From positions 1 to 64,000 of the forward strand of contig NZ_JAELUI010000004.1 in NCBI RefSeq assembly GCF_016429285.1: a stretch of 64,000 bases of DNA. The letters are read 5' to 3'. This DNA comes from Ralstonia sp. ASV6 (GTDB lineage: Bacteria; Pseudomonadota; Gammaproteobacteria; Burkholderiales; Burkholderiaceae). Below, piece after piece: positions 1 to 8,204 of the stretch. A program made the position numbers and the translations under genes. Each line of letters begins with the position of its first letter. Position 1 is the first letter of the stretch. A model generated the notes under the pieces. That model was given only the letters and a program-made list of their open reading frames with translations. It did not search any database and was not told where the DNA came from.

Positions 1-2424
1 CGTATAGGCGCGGCTGCCGGTGTATGGCGAACCCGTGCCGGCGCTGCTATCCGTGGCTGTCACGGTGAAGTTGAAGGTGCCGCCCGCCGTTGGCGTACCG
101 GACAGCACGCCCCCCGTGGTCAAGGCCATGCCTGCCGGCAGCGAGCCCGACGTGATGACATAACCGTAGGGCGCCGTACCGCCGCTGGCCGTGATGGTCT
201 GGCTATAGGCCGTGGCAATGGTGGCCCCGGGCAGCGTGGTCGGGCTCACCGCAATGGTAGGAACACTGACCGTCAGGCTGTACGCGCGCGCGCCGGTATA
301 GCTGTTGGCATCGGTGGCCGTGATGGTGAAGTTGAACGTGCCGCCGGCCGTGGGCGTGCCCGACAAGCTGCCGCCGCTGGAGAGCGTCAGACCCGCGGGC
401 AACGCGCCGCTCGTCACCGCATAGGTGTACGGCGCGGTGCCACCACTGGCCGAGACCGTCTGGCTGTAGGCCGCGCCGACCGTCGCTGCGCTCGGCGTGA
501 TGGGCGACACGCTGATGGTGGGAGCCGCGGTGGTCAGCGTGTACGTACCTGAGGTGGTGTACGGCCCCGTACCTGTGGAGCTGTCCGTACCGGTAATGGT
601 GAAGTTGACGGTGCCCGTGCTGGTGGGCGTACCTGATAGCACGCCAGTGGTGCTGTTGAACGACACTCCCGTGGGCAGCGCGCCGGAGTTGACGCTGAGG
701 CTGTAGTGGTAGGGCGCCGTACCGCCGCTGGTGCTGAACGTCTGGCTGTAAGCGACCCCAGCCGAGGCGCTGAGGCTGCCCGATGCCGGCGTGATCGACA
801 ACGTGGGCGCATTCACCGCAAACGAATACGCTCGACTCCCCGTGTACGGGCCTGCACCGCCGGAGCTGTCGGTAGCCGTTACCGTGAAATTGAATGCCCC
901 ACCTGCGGTGGGCGTGCCCGAGAGCACGCCACCCGAGCTCAGCGTCATGCCCGAAGGCAGCGAACCTGACGTGACTGCGTACGTGTACGACGCCGTACCG
1001 CCGCTGGCCGACACGGTCTGACTATAGGACGTGGCCACCGTTGCCATGGGCAGCGAAACAGGCGACACGCTGATCGTGGGCGCATTGATGGTTAGCGTGA
1101 GTGGGCCGCTGGTGGCCGAGAACGGACCGGTGCCGGTGCTGCTGTCGGTGGCGGTCACGGTGAAGTTGAACGTACCGCCTGCGGTGGGCGTACCGGAGAG
1201 GACACCGGTGCCGGGGTTCAGGGTCAGGCCTGCAGGTAGCGCGCCCGAGGCGAGCGTGTAGGTGTACGGCGCCGTGCCGCCGCTGGCGCTGGCCAGCGAC
1301 TGGCTATAGGCCGTGCCCACCGTGCCGGCGGCGGGCGACGACGGTGCATAGGTAACCGTCGCATTCGATACGGTGACAGTGATCGTGGCTGGCGACGACG
1401 TGCCGCCCGCGTTGGTGGCCGTGTAGGCAAACGTATCGGTGCCCGAAAACGATGGGTTGGGCGTGTAGGTGAGGCTCAAGCCCGATGCGGTGACCGTGCC
1501 GTGGGTTGCTGGTGTAGAGACAGTCACGCTGGTCGGCGCGCCGCCGGTAATGCTCAGCGGAATCGCGTTGTTGGTACTGCCGTGCGCCACGGTGGCGCTG
1601 GTTGCACCAGTAATTGGCGGGGCAACGTAGGTGAACTGGTCGGCCGCGCTGGTAGCGCTGGTGCCACCAGTGGTGGTCACGGTCACGTCGACAACGCCGG
1701 CCGAGCCAGCGGGCGACGTCGCCGTGATCGATGTAGCGCTGTTGACGGTGAAGCCGGTGGCGTTGGTTGCGCCGAACTTGACGGACGTGACGCCCGTGAA
1801 GTTGGTGCCGGTGATGGTGACGGAGGTGCTGCCTGCGGTTGGGCCGGTGGTGGGCGAAATGCCGGTCACAGTGGGAGATTGCAGAGGCAGCGAGACGTTG
1901 ATTGTCACGTTGCTCGTATAGGGGCCGATACACCCAGGTTGCGCGGCAGGGCACCCATAGAACGGGAACGTCCATGGCCCGGTCTTGCCGGCTGCCTGGA
2001 TGAACACCAGAATGTCCTTCGGATAGTTGTTCAAGTTGACCGACATCGACGAGCCGTCTGCTGCGTTAACCTGACCCGTGTTACCACCCGAGTCTGAGTA
2101 GATACCGGCCTTCCCCGAGTCACAGCTAGCGTATTCGGCAGGAGTCAGTTCCCGCGTGTAGGTGTTACCCGACTGTTCCGACGCCTGCACAGTCCAGTTG
2201 ATGGTGCAATCAGCCCATGCGGCAGATGCGACCGTCCACAGCACCATCGCCAGCATCAGTGCACGCAGCCAGCGCCACCAAGCAAGACGGTGCGAGTGGC
2301 CATGCTGCCGACTGGATTCACTGGCACTCAGCCATGCGCTCCCGTCTGCCCCCAGACGCTGGGCCATCGACCATCCGGCGACCCCATGCCGGCCATACGG
2401 GCTGCTTTGTGTCAGCACGCGCAT
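1..2424 (-). CDS. Exported Ig-like repeat protein (IPT/TIG plus putative-Ig repeats), 3' end cut by window edge
   Basis: Reading from ATG 2424 gives 808 open codons to the window edge, so the C-terminus is missing. GAGGGAGA just upstream supports this start. A long polar N-region is followed by a hydrophobic segment at about residues 49-71 ending ASAAWA, a plausible signal peptide cut before Asp72. After a Cys-containing head comes an IPT/TIG domain (about 175-260, motif ITGTNFTGVTSVKFG), a cadherin-like Ig domain, then at least five repeats of about 95 residues. Each repeat has the marks YSQT(V/I)SASGGTAPYTY, GxLPxG and LSGTPTAGGTFNFTVTATD, typical of putative-Ig (He_PIG) domains. Such proteins are exported adhesins or scaffolds. 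It is divergent from the collar-protein operon, so a joint role at the cell surface is possible but inferred. Confidence 0.85.
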   Translation of the reverse strand, partial: MRVLTQSSPYGRHGVAGWSMAQRLGADGSAWLSASESSRQHGHSHRLAWWRWLRALMLAMVLWTVASAAWADCTINWTVQASEQSGNTYTRELTPAEYASCDSGKAGIYSDSGGNTGQVNAADGSSMSVNLNNYPKDILVFIQAAGKTGPWTFPFYGCPAAQPGCIGPYTSNVTINVSLPLQSPTVTGISPTTGPTAGSTSVTITGTNFTGVTSVKFGATNATGFTVNSATSITATSPAGSAGVVDVTVTTTGGTSATSAADQFTYVAPPITGATSATVAHGSTNNAIPLSITGGAPTSVTVSTPATHGTVTASGLSLTYTPNPSFSGTDTFAYTATNAGGTSSPATITVTVSNATVTYAPSSPAAGTVGTAYSQSLASASGGTAPYTYTLASGALPAGLTLNPGTGVLSGTPTAGGTFNFTVTATDSSTGTGPFSATSGPLTLTINAPTISVSPVSLPMATVATSYSQTVSASGGTASYTYAVTSGSLPSGMTLSSGGVLSGTPTAGGAFNFTVTATDSSGGAGPYTGSRAYSFAVNAPTLSITPASGSLSASAGVAYSQTFSTSGGTAPYHYSLSVNSGALPTGVSFNSTTGVLSGTPTSTGTVNFTITGTDSSTGTGPYTTSGTYTLTTAAPTISVSPITPSAATVGAAYSQTVSASGGTAPYTYAVTSGALPAGLTLSSGGSLSGTPTAGGTFNFTITATDANSYTGARAYSLTVSVPTIAVSPTTLPGATIATAYSQTITASGGTAPYGYVITSGSLPAGMALTTGGVLSGTPTAGGTFNFTVTATDSSAGTGSPYTGSRAYT

Positions 2425-2910
2425 TCTCCCTCGTCCCGCCCGCTGTATTGCAGGCTTTTCTCTTTAGCGTTCTGGGTAATCAGGCCTGACTGCCATCAGG
2501 CACCCCTCGTAATGGGGGAATGGCGTGCGAATTCAAATATCTACAACCAATTGCATAATGCATAACTATGCAAATGATTAGGCATTAACCCTTAGAAATT
2601 CCCCGCGGATCAGCGAGGCCTTTTCCTTAATTTGACAGCCACACCGATGCCGACGCGATGCTAGGAAAAATCTCCCGTGCCGTCAATACAAACTTTCGGC
2701 TTAATCGTTATCCGACAATGGTTTTGGCGGGCTCATCTGCCTTGACATGGGAGCTTCATCGTATCGTTTGAAAATACTTTGCGGCATGTCTTGTTAGTAC
2801 AACATACCCGTGTCGTAAATCAAATTGCAGTGTCGAGCCGGACAATGATAAAAATACCGGCCATCAAAAATTCAAAATCGTGGCAGTGCCACATCACGAG
2901 GGAGGGGGTT
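2425..2910. promoter_or_regulatory. Divergent intergenic region between Ig-repeat gene and collar operon
   Basis: This 486-base stretch holds no convincing gene. Its middle (about 2525-2640) is clearly AT-richer than the flanks, as expected for promoters serving both directions. The part that would be the leader of the Ig-repeat gene has two consecutive hairpins: GCCTGA/TCAGGC at 2484-2501 and CCCC/GGGG at 2503-2517. An upstream ATG-like reading frame from 2779 runs into the first collar gene, but it lacks a ribosome site and family similarity before residue 45. Confidence 0.5.
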
Positions 2911-3459
2911 GTGGATCAATTTCTTGGCGAGATTCGCCTCTGTGCATTTTCTTTTCCACCAAGAGGATGGGCGCTCTGTAGCGGCGCGCTATTGCCGGTA
3001 CAGCAGAACACTGCACTGTTCTCGCTGCTCGGCACCATGTACGGCGGTGATGGCATCCGCACCTTCGCACTACCGGACCTGCGCGGCCGTACCCCGCTGC
3101 ACCGCGACCTTCAGAGCTACGTGCAGGGCGAGGAAGCCGGCTCGGAAACGGTCACGCTGAATGGGCAGCAACTGCCGGTGCACAACCACCAGTTCGTCGT
3201 ATCGGCTTCATCAGCCACGTCGGTCAATGTCAGCTCGACGCAGGATCACTTGCTCGCCGCCAGCAACCTCTACAGCGCGACCGACCCGAATATCAAAGGC
3301 CCCGGCACGGTGCTGTACGGCACCCCCGGCACCCTGACCGCAATGTCGGGCGAAGCCTGCGGCTCCATCGGCGGCTCGCAGTCGCACGAAAACATGCAGC
3401 CCTCGCTGGTGCTGAACTACATCATCGCGCTGACCGGCATCTACCCGTCGCGCAGCTAG
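2911..3459 (+). CDS. Tail-collar domain protein (MdpB-like), paralog 1
   Basis: 182 residues from GTG 2911, chosen because GAGGGAGGG precedes it and because this start matches the N-termini of the two following paralogs. The N-terminal pattern G-E-I-R-L, then P-x-G-W-A-L-C-x-G, LLGTMYGGDG and FALPDLRGR is the phage tail collar signature (Pfam 07484), as in the so-called microcystin-dependent protein MdpB. The C-terminus ends with G-x-S-x-S-H-x-N-x-x-P, then NYIIALTGIYP, also shared by the paralogs. There is no signal peptide. It is the first gene of a three-paralog operon. The function of stand-alone bacterial collar proteins is not established. Confidence 0.85.
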   Translation: MDQFLGEIRLCAFSFPPRGWALCSGALLPVQQNTALFSLLGTMYGGDGIRTFALPDLRGRTPLHRDLQSYVQGEEAGSETVTLNGQQLPVHNHQFVVSASSATSVNVSSTQDHLLAASNLYSATDPNIKGPGTVLYGTPGTLTAMSGEACGSIGGSQSHENMQPSLVLNYIIALTGIYPSRS

Positions 3460-3469
3460 GAGTCCATTC

Positions 3470-4006
3470 ATGGCAACACCATACATTGGCGAAATCCGTC
3501 TGTTCGCCGGCAACTTCGCGCCGGCAGGCTGGCTGCTGTGTCAGGGGCAGATCATCAGCATTGCTGACAACGAAACACTGTTCATGCTGCTGGGCACGAC
3601 CTACGGCGGCAACGGCCAGACCACCTTCGGCCTGCCCAACATGCAGGGCAGGCTGCCGATTGGCCAGGGTCAGGGCCCCAATCTGACCAACCGTGTGATC
3701 GGCCAGTCGATCGGCGTCGACAGCGTAACGTTGACGATCAACCAGATTCCTGCCCACACCCACACCATCAGCGCCACCAGCGCGGCGGCTTCGACCGTCA
3801 CGCCGGGTCCCGGCGTGCTTCTTGCGACGACACCCGACACGAAGGCCTTCTACGACGACGGCACGCCCAATCCGCCAGGCAAGGCCGCAATGGCCCCGCA
3901 AACGATCGGCACCGCAGGCAACAGCCAGCCGCACGCGAACCACATGCCGACGGCGTCCATCAACTACATCATCGCCACGGTGGGTATCTACCCGTCGCAG
4001 AGCTAA
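3470..4006 (+). CDS. Tail-collar domain protein (MdpB-like), paralog 2
   Basis: 178 residues starting 10 bases after paralog 1, with AGGAG upstream. It has the same collar architecture: GEIRLFAGNFAPAGW at residues 7-21, LLGTTYGGNGQTTFGLP, GRLPIGQGQG, then an I-P-A-H-T-H-T segment and a terminal N-Y-I-I-A-T-V-G-I-Y-P motif. The IPAHTHT histidine pair recurs in this family, where metal or ligand binding can be suspected. Co-transcribed with its two neighbours by spacing. Biological role unknown. Confidence 0.87.
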   Translation: MATPYIGEIRLFAGNFAPAGWLLCQGQIISIADNETLFMLLGTTYGGNGQTTFGLPNMQGRLPIGQGQGPNLTNRVIGQSIGVDSVTLTINQIPAHTHTISATSAAASTVTPGPGVLLATTPDTKAFYDDGTPNPPGKAAMAPQTIGTAGNSQPHANHMPTASINYIIATVGIYPSQS

Positions 4007-4020
4007 GCAAGGGGCACTCC

Positions 4021-4536
4021 ATGTCTGATGCATTTACTGGCGAAATTCGCGTCTTCGGCTTCAACTTCCCACCCGCGAATTGGGCCGCCTGCGATGGCAC
4101 GATCCTCCCGATTTCGCAGAACCCCAACCTGTTCTCGATCCTGGGTGCCACCTATGGTGGTGACGGCAGAACTACGTTCGCCTTGCCCGATCTGCGTGGT
4201 CGTGCCGCGATGGGGCCGGTTGGCGGAGCGTTAAACGCCCCACAGGGCTTCCCCACGGTAACACTGACGACCGCTGAAATGCCCATGCATACGCACACAG
4301 CGTATGCCGATGGCGGCCGCCCAGCCTCAACCACGGCGGCGGGCCATTTGGCCGCCCGTTTCCTGGTCGCCAACAATCAGGCGTACATCGTGAACAACCC
4401 GCTGCCAACGCTCACAATGCTGGCACCGCAAGCCGTCGGTTCCGCCGGTGGCAGTCTGCCGCACGACAACATGCAGCCGTACCTAGTGGCCAACTACTGC
4501 ATCTGCCTGTCCGGCGTGTATCCGCCGCGCCCGTAA
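4021..4536 (+). CDS. Tail-collar domain protein (MdpB-like), paralog 3
   Basis: 171 residues starting 14 bases after paralog 2. Collar motifs are present: FTGEIRVFGFNFPPANW at the N-terminus, ILGATYGGDGRTTFALPDLRGR, M-P-M-H-T-H-T in the middle, and PHDNMQPYLVANYCICLSGVYP at the end (broken here by its two Cys). The three paralogs diverge most in the central loop between the HTHT segment and the C-terminal motif. That is where receptor-specific variation lies in phage collar and tail-fibre proteins. A strong intrinsic terminator follows at once, so this is the last gene of the tight operon. Confidence 0.86.
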   Translation: MSDAFTGEIRVFGFNFPPANWAACDGTILPISQNPNLFSILGATYGGDGRTTFALPDLRGRAAMGPVGGALNAPQGFPTVTLTTAEMPMHTHTAYADGGRPASTTAAGHLAARFLVANNQAYIVNNPLPTLTMLAPQAVGSAGGSLPHDNMQPYLVANYCICLSGVYPPRP

Positions 4537-4551
4537 GCCGCGCTGCAATTG

Positions 4552-4586
4552 CGGACCGGCAGCGCACACCGTGCCGGTCCGTTTTT
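4552..4586 (+). terminator. Rho-independent terminator after the collar operon
   Basis: A perfect 10-bp stem CGGACCGGCA/TGCCGGTCCG with a 10-base loop is followed directly by five T residues. It lies 15 bases after the stop of collar paralog 3 and 38 bases before the next start codon, so the DUF6916-like gene and acetyltransferase are either read through at reduced level or have their own promoter. Confidence 0.9.
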
Positions 4587-4624
4587 AGGTTCCCGATTTC
4601 CGCCTCTGTTTCTTCGCAGCCTCC

Positions 4625-4927
4625 ATGACGATTTCCGCCGAGCTGTTCCAGCCGCATGTCGGCACCGCGTTCTCCGTGCTCCAGGAGCCGGGTCAAACGC
4701 CCAACCCCCAATTCACGCTGCGCCTGGACGAAGTGACCGCCGCACCCGCGGCACGCCCCGGCCAGCAAGCGTTCTCCCTGTTCTTCGCGGGCGATAGCTC
4801 GTTCACGCTGCAGCAGGGCACGTACTTCCTGCAGCACGACTCGCTGCCCGAACAGGCCATCTTCCTGGTGCCGATCGAGCGCAACGCTGAAGGCTTCCGC
4901 TACCAGGCTTGCTTCAACCTCGGCTGA
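4625..4927 (+). CDS. Small DUF6916-like protein
   Basis: 100 residues, no signal peptide or membrane segment. The visible pattern is F-Q-P-H-V-G-T-A-F near the start, F-S-L-F-F-A-G in the middle, L-Q-Q-G-T-Y-F-L-Q-H-D and a C-terminal FLVPIERNAEGFRYQACFN. It resembles, from memory, the DUF6916 family found beside collar-protein genes. Nine bases separate it from the next gene, so the two are very likely co-expressed. Function unknown. The conserved neighbourhood suggests it serves the collar proteins. Confidence 0.72.
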   Translation: MTISAELFQPHVGTAFSVLQEPGQTPNPQFTLRLDEVTAAPAARPGQQAFSLFFAGDSSFTLQQGTYFLQHDSLPEQAIFLVPIERNAEGFRYQACFNLG

Positions 4928-4935
4928 GCCACCGC

Positions 4936-5445
4936 ATGCCCGTCTTCCCTATCGAACGGCCCGGCACCACGCTGCGCCCGCTGACCAACGCAGACCAACC
5001 CTTCCTGCTGCACCTGTACGGCACCACGCGCGAAGCGGAACTGCAGGCGACCGGCTGGACGGATGCGCAAAAAGCGCACTTCGTGCAGATGCAGTTCGAT
5101 GCGCAGCAACGCGCGTACTTTGCTTACCCCGATGCGGAGTTCTTCGTGATCGAGCAGGACGGCGCACTTGCGGGGCGCCTCTACCTGCAGCAGCGGGAAG
5201 AGGCGTTGCTGATCATCGATATTTCACTGGTGCCCCAACGCTGCGGTTTGGGGATCGGTAGCGCGGTGCTGTCTGCCGTGTTTGCGCAGGCACTTGCCGT
5301 GGGCAAACGGGTGCAGTTGCACGTGGAGCGCTTCAACCCTGCGTTGCGGCTGTATCAGCGGATGGGGTTTCGGCCGGTGGAGGACAAGGGCGTGTATCTG
5401 TTTCTGGAGTGGGGCGGGGCAACCGCTCCAGCAACGCCTGTATAG
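4936..5445 (+). CDS. GNAT-family N-acetyltransferase
   Basis: Start set at ATG 4936, directly after the DUF6916-like stop, giving 170 residues; a start at 4909 would overlap that gene. The acetyl-CoA binding region is visible: L-L-I-I-D-I-S-L-V-P followed by RCGLGIGSAVLSAVFAQA (motif A, R/Q-x-x-G-x-G/A), then V-x-L-H-V-E-R-F-N-P-A-L-R-L-Y-Q-R-M-G-F. The substrate cannot be read from sequence. Its place behind three collar genes suggests it might acetylate one of them or a linked surface component, which is inference. Confidence 0.85.
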   Translation: MPVFPIERPGTTLRPLTNADQPFLLHLYGTTREAELQATGWTDAQKAHFVQMQFDAQQRAYFAYPDAEFFVIEQDGALAGRLYLQQREEALLIIDISLVPQRCGLGIGSAVLSAVFAQALAVGKRVQLHVERFNPALRLYQRMGFRPVEDKGVYLFLEWGGATAPATPV

Positions 5446-5564
5446 AATTCCCTTGTAAATGAACTGTTGTTCCGGATGTTCCGCTATCAGGTGCAGTGCC
5501 TCTGCACAGGACCGAGCCCGCACGCAGGTTGCAGCGCGCAGAGGCACCGGCCGTGCTGAGACCC

Positions 5565-6524
5565 TTACGCCGCACGCAGCTCGCGAATGCCTTTGCCCAA
5601 GCGCTTGCGCAACAGCGTGCGCAACGTCACGCCATCGGCATAGCCGACCTGCTCGGCAATCTGGTCGACGCTGTGCTTGCTGGTCTTGAGCAGATGCACC
5701 GCGCGCTCGACGCGCAAATCCTGGATGTAGGCGATGGGCGTCTTGCCGAGCACCTCGTTCAGCCGCCGCGATAGCGTGCGCTTGCTGGTGGCCAGCGCAT
5801 CCGCCGCCGCGTCGAGCGTGATGGCGGTGTCGAGCCGCTCGCGCACCCAGCGGTCAAAGCGCTCGACCAGCGGATCGGCATGCGAGAGGTGGTCGGCAAT
5901 CGCATAGGCTGATTGCGACGGCCGCGTGTCGAACACGAGGTAGCGCGCGACCAGCGCGGCCAGCTCCGGGCTGCTCTGGCGGATCACCCACAACGCCATG
6001 TCGATATGACTGAGTGCGGCGCCGGCCGTCAGCATCGTGCCGCTGGGCACGATGATGCGATGCGCGTCGAGCCGCACCTGCGGATAGCGCTGGCGGAACA
6101 GCGGCGTGAGCCACCATGTGGTGGTGGCGTCATGGCCGTCCAGCAGGCCGCTTTCTGCCAGCACGAATGTGCCAATGCATGCAGCCGCCATGCGCGCACC
6201 GCCTGCCGACCACGCGCGCAAAACGGGCAGCGCGTTCGTCACATCTTCACGGCCCAGCGCGGGCACCAGCACGTCGGGCATCTTGGCGCTGATGGCCGGC
6301 ACGATCACCCAGTTTGGGGTGGCCGCATCGCCCACGCTGCACACGGGCACCTGCAGGCCCAGTCCGCTATGCACCTGCGGCCGCATGCCGACCACCGCCA
6401 CCTCAAACGCAGGCACATCAATGCCGGCCATCCGCGCCAGTTCATTGGCCGTGGCAAAGGCATCGAGCACCGTGGCCAGCCCCGTATCGAACACACCTTC
6501 CAGCGCGAGCACCGCAATCCGCAT
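5565..6524 (-). CDS. GlxA/FtrA-type transcriptional regulator (DJ-1/PfpI domain plus AraC HTH)
   Basis: Starting at ATG 6524 (M-R-I-A-V-L-A-L-E-G-V-F-D) gives 319 residues, the usual length of this family. A start further upstream at about 6621 would leave almost no space for the divergent monooxygenase promoter. Residues 1-185 form a DJ-1/PfpI-like domain with the elbow motif A-A-A-C-I-G-T-F-V-L-A-E-S-G-L-L-D-G. The C-terminal 100 residues carry two AraC helix-turn-helices (LATSKRTLSRRLNEVLGKTP and IAEQVGYADGVTLRTLLRKR). It probably controls the divergent ABM monooxygenase gene 110 bases away. Confidence 0.85.
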   Translation of the reverse strand: MRIAVLALEGVFDTGLATVLDAFATANELARMAGIDVPAFEVAVVGMRPQVHSGLGLQVPVCSVGDAATPNWVIVPAISAKMPDVLVPALGREDVTNALPVLRAWSAGGARMAAACIGTFVLAESGLLDGHDATTTWWLTPLFRQRYPQVRLDAHRIIVPSGTMLTAGAALSHIDMALWVIRQSSPELAALVARYLVFDTRPSQSAYAIADHLSHADPLVERFDRWVRERLDTAITLDAAADALATSKRTLSRRLNEVLGKTPIAYIQDLRVERAVHLLKTSKHSVDQIAEQVGYADGVTLRTLLRKRLGKGIRELRAA

Positions 6525-6633
6525 GGCAGTATCGATATCAAAGTTGTCAATCGGGACAGTATTTTCCGTCACGACGGCTTTGTAAAGTCGGTCTGTCCGT
6601 GCAGACCCCCTGCGCGGCATCTGGAGACCCAAG

Positions 6634-6942
6634 ATGATCAAGTACGCGTTGTTCGCCCGGCTGACTGCCAAGCCGGGCAAGGAGCAGGCTTTGGCTGACT
6701 TTCTGCAGGCCGGCCTGGAGATGGCCAATCAGGAAGCCACCACCCCGATCTGGTTTGCGTTGCGCATTGCGCCCAACGTGTTCGGCATTTTCGATGCCTT
6801 TACCAGCGAGCAGAACCGCCAGGCCCACCTGGACGGCCCGATTGCCAAGGCGCTCATGGCCAACGCGCCCGAGCTGCTGGCCTCGCCGCCCGAGATTGCA
6901 CCGATTGAAGTGCTGGGCATGAAGAACACCGGCGCAAACTGA
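6634..6942 (+). CDS. Antibiotic biosynthesis monooxygenase (ABM) domain protein, quinol-monooxygenase-like
   Basis: 102 residues with the ABM ferredoxin-like fold pattern: A-L-F-A-R-L-T-A-K-P-G-K-E near the start, L-E-M-A-N-Q-E-A-T-T-P-I-W-F in the middle, then FGIFDAFTSEQNRQAHLDGP. Members are cofactor-free oxygenases or stress-response enzymes acting on quinols and other electron-rich aromatics. It is transcribed away from a GlxA-type regulator, its likely controller. No signal peptide, so cytoplasmic. The substrate is unknown. Confidence 0.82.
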   Translation: MIKYALFARLTAKPGKEQALADFLQAGLEMANQEATTPIWFALRIAPNVFGIFDAFTSEQNRQAHLDGPIAKALMANAPELLASPPEIAPIEVLGMKNTGAN

Positions 6943-6957
6943 ACGCCAGAAACGACA

Positions 6958-6996
6958 AAACCGCCGCTGCCGGTTTGTGCCCGGATGCGGCGGTTT
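6958..6996. terminator. Bidirectional terminator between ABM gene and prpF
   Basis: Perfect 10-bp inverted repeat AAACCGCCGC/GCGGCGGTTT separated by 19 bases. On the minus strand the stem ends in GGTTTTGTCGTTT, giving a U-rich tail for prpF transcripts. On the plus strand it ends in GTTTGGGTT. It lies 15 bases after the ABM stop and 23 bases beyond the prpF stop. Confidence 0.75.
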
Positions 6997-7019
6997 GGGT
7001 TCGCGAAGCGTACGTACCC

Positions 7020-8204
7020 TTAGCCCGGCACGCGCACCCAGCCTTCCATCAACACGCGCGCGCTGCGGCTCATGATGGCCTTGGTGACGGTCCACTCGCC
7101 GTCGACCAGCTTGGCCTCGGCGCCTACGCGCAGCGTGCCGGACGGATGCCCGAAGCGCACCGCACCACGTTCGCCGCCACCGGCTGCCAGGTTGACCAGC
7201 GTGCCCGGAATGGCCGCAGCCGTGCCGATGGCCACTGCAGCCGTACCCATCATGGCGTGGTGCAGCTTGCCCATCGACATGGCACGCACCAGCAGGTCCA
7301 CATCGCCCGTACCGACCTTCTTGCCGCTCGACGCCACGTAGTCCTTCGGCGGCGCCACAAACGCCACCTTGGGCGTGTGCTGGCGCGTGGCCGCTTCGTC
7401 GATGCGCTTGATGAGGCCCATGCGCACTGCGCCGTGCGCGCGGATGGTCTCGAACATCGCCAGCGCCTTTGCGTCGCTGTTGATGGCGTCCTGCAGCTCG
7501 GTGCCGGTGTAGCCGATGGACTCGGCGTTCACGAAGATGGTCGGGATACCGGCGTTGATCATCGTCGCCTTGAGCGTGCCCACGCCGGGCACGTCCAGGT
7601 CGTCGACGAGGTTGCCGGTGGGGAACATCGCGCCGCCGCCGTCGCCGTCTTCATCTGCTGCGGGGTCGAGGAATTCGAGCTGCACTTCCGCGGCCGGGAA
7701 GGTCACGCCATCCAGTTCAAAGTCGCCCGTCTCCTGCACCGCGCCGTTGGTGATGGGCACGTGCGCAATGATGGTCTTGCCGATGTTGGCCTGCCAGATG
7801 CGCACGATGGCGGTGCCGTTCTGCGGCACACGGCTCGCATCGACCAGGCCGTTGCTGATGGCGAACGGGCCGACAGCGGCGGACAGGTTGCCGCAGTTGC
7901 CCGACCAGTCCACAAACGGCTTGTCGATGGAGACCTGACCGAACAGGTAATCCACGTCATGGTCCGGCCGCGTGCTCTTGGCGAGGATCACCGTCTTGCT
8001 GGTGCTGGATGTGGCGCCGCCCATGCCGTCGATCTGCTTGCCGTACGGATCGGGGCTGCCAATCACGCGCATCAGCAGGGCATCGCGCGCCGGGCCGGGC
8101 TCCTGCGCGGCCAGCGGCAGGTCTTGCAGACGGAAGAACACGCCCTTGCTGGTGCCGCCACGCATATACGTGGCGGGAATCTTCACTTGGGCTGGATGGC
8201 TCAT
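7020..8204 (-). CDS. prpF: 2-methylaconitate cis-trans isomerase PrpF
   Basis: 394 residues. PrpF isomerises the 2-methylaconitate formed by AcnD so that hydration to 2-methylisocitrate can proceed in the methylcitrate cycle. The diagnostic N-terminal MRGGTSKGVFF is at about residues 14-24, followed by conserved S-P-D-P-Y-G-K-Q-I-D-G-M-G-G-A-T-S-S-T-S-K, G-N-C-G-N-L-S and the C-terminal H-P-S-G segment of the diaminopimelate-epimerase-like fold. Its ATG overlaps the TGA of acnD by four bases (ATGA), so the two are translationally coupled. It is the last gene of the prpB-prpC-acnD-prpF operon. Confidence 0.95.
   Translation of the reverse strand: MSHPAQVKIPATYMRGGTSKGVFFRLQDLPLAAQEPGPARDALLMRVIGSPDPYGKQIDGMGGATSSTSKTVILAKSTRPDHDVDYLFGQVSIDKPFVDWSGNCGNLSAAVGPFAISNGLVDASRVPQNGTAIVRIWQANIGKTIIAHVPITNGAVQETGDFELDGVTFPAAEVQLEFLDPAADEDGDGGGAMFPTGNLVDDLDVPGVGTLKATMINAGIPTIFVNAESIGYTGTELQDAINSDAKALAMFETIRAHGAVRMGLIKRIDEAATRQHTPKVAFVAPPKDYVASSGKKVGTGDVDLLVRAMSMGKLHHAMMGTAAVAIGTAAAIPGTLVNLAAGGGERGAVRFGHPSGTLRVGAEAKLVDGEWTVTKAIMSRSARVLMEGWVRVPG

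Noticed and set aside
1-1450. Regular repeats resembling a CRISPR or satellite array
   Set aside because: The period of about 285 bp matches repeated Ig domains in an open reading frame; units are diverged and there are no short spacers.
1304-1975. His/Arg-rich 223-residue open frame on the minus strand inside the Ig-repeat gene
   Set aside because: Out-of-frame shadow of the Ig-repeat gene, which has the coherent domains; the His/Arg-rich composition is typical of frame-shifted high-GC coding DNA.
2779-2910. N-terminal extension of the first collar protein from ATG 2779
   Set aside because: The added 44 residues do not match the paralogs and have no ribosome site, while GTG 2911 has GAGGGAGGG and aligns with both paralog starts.
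2911-5445. Prophage tail module
   Set aside because: Only collar-domain genes are present, with no baseplate, tape-measure, capsid, holin or integrase genes in view.
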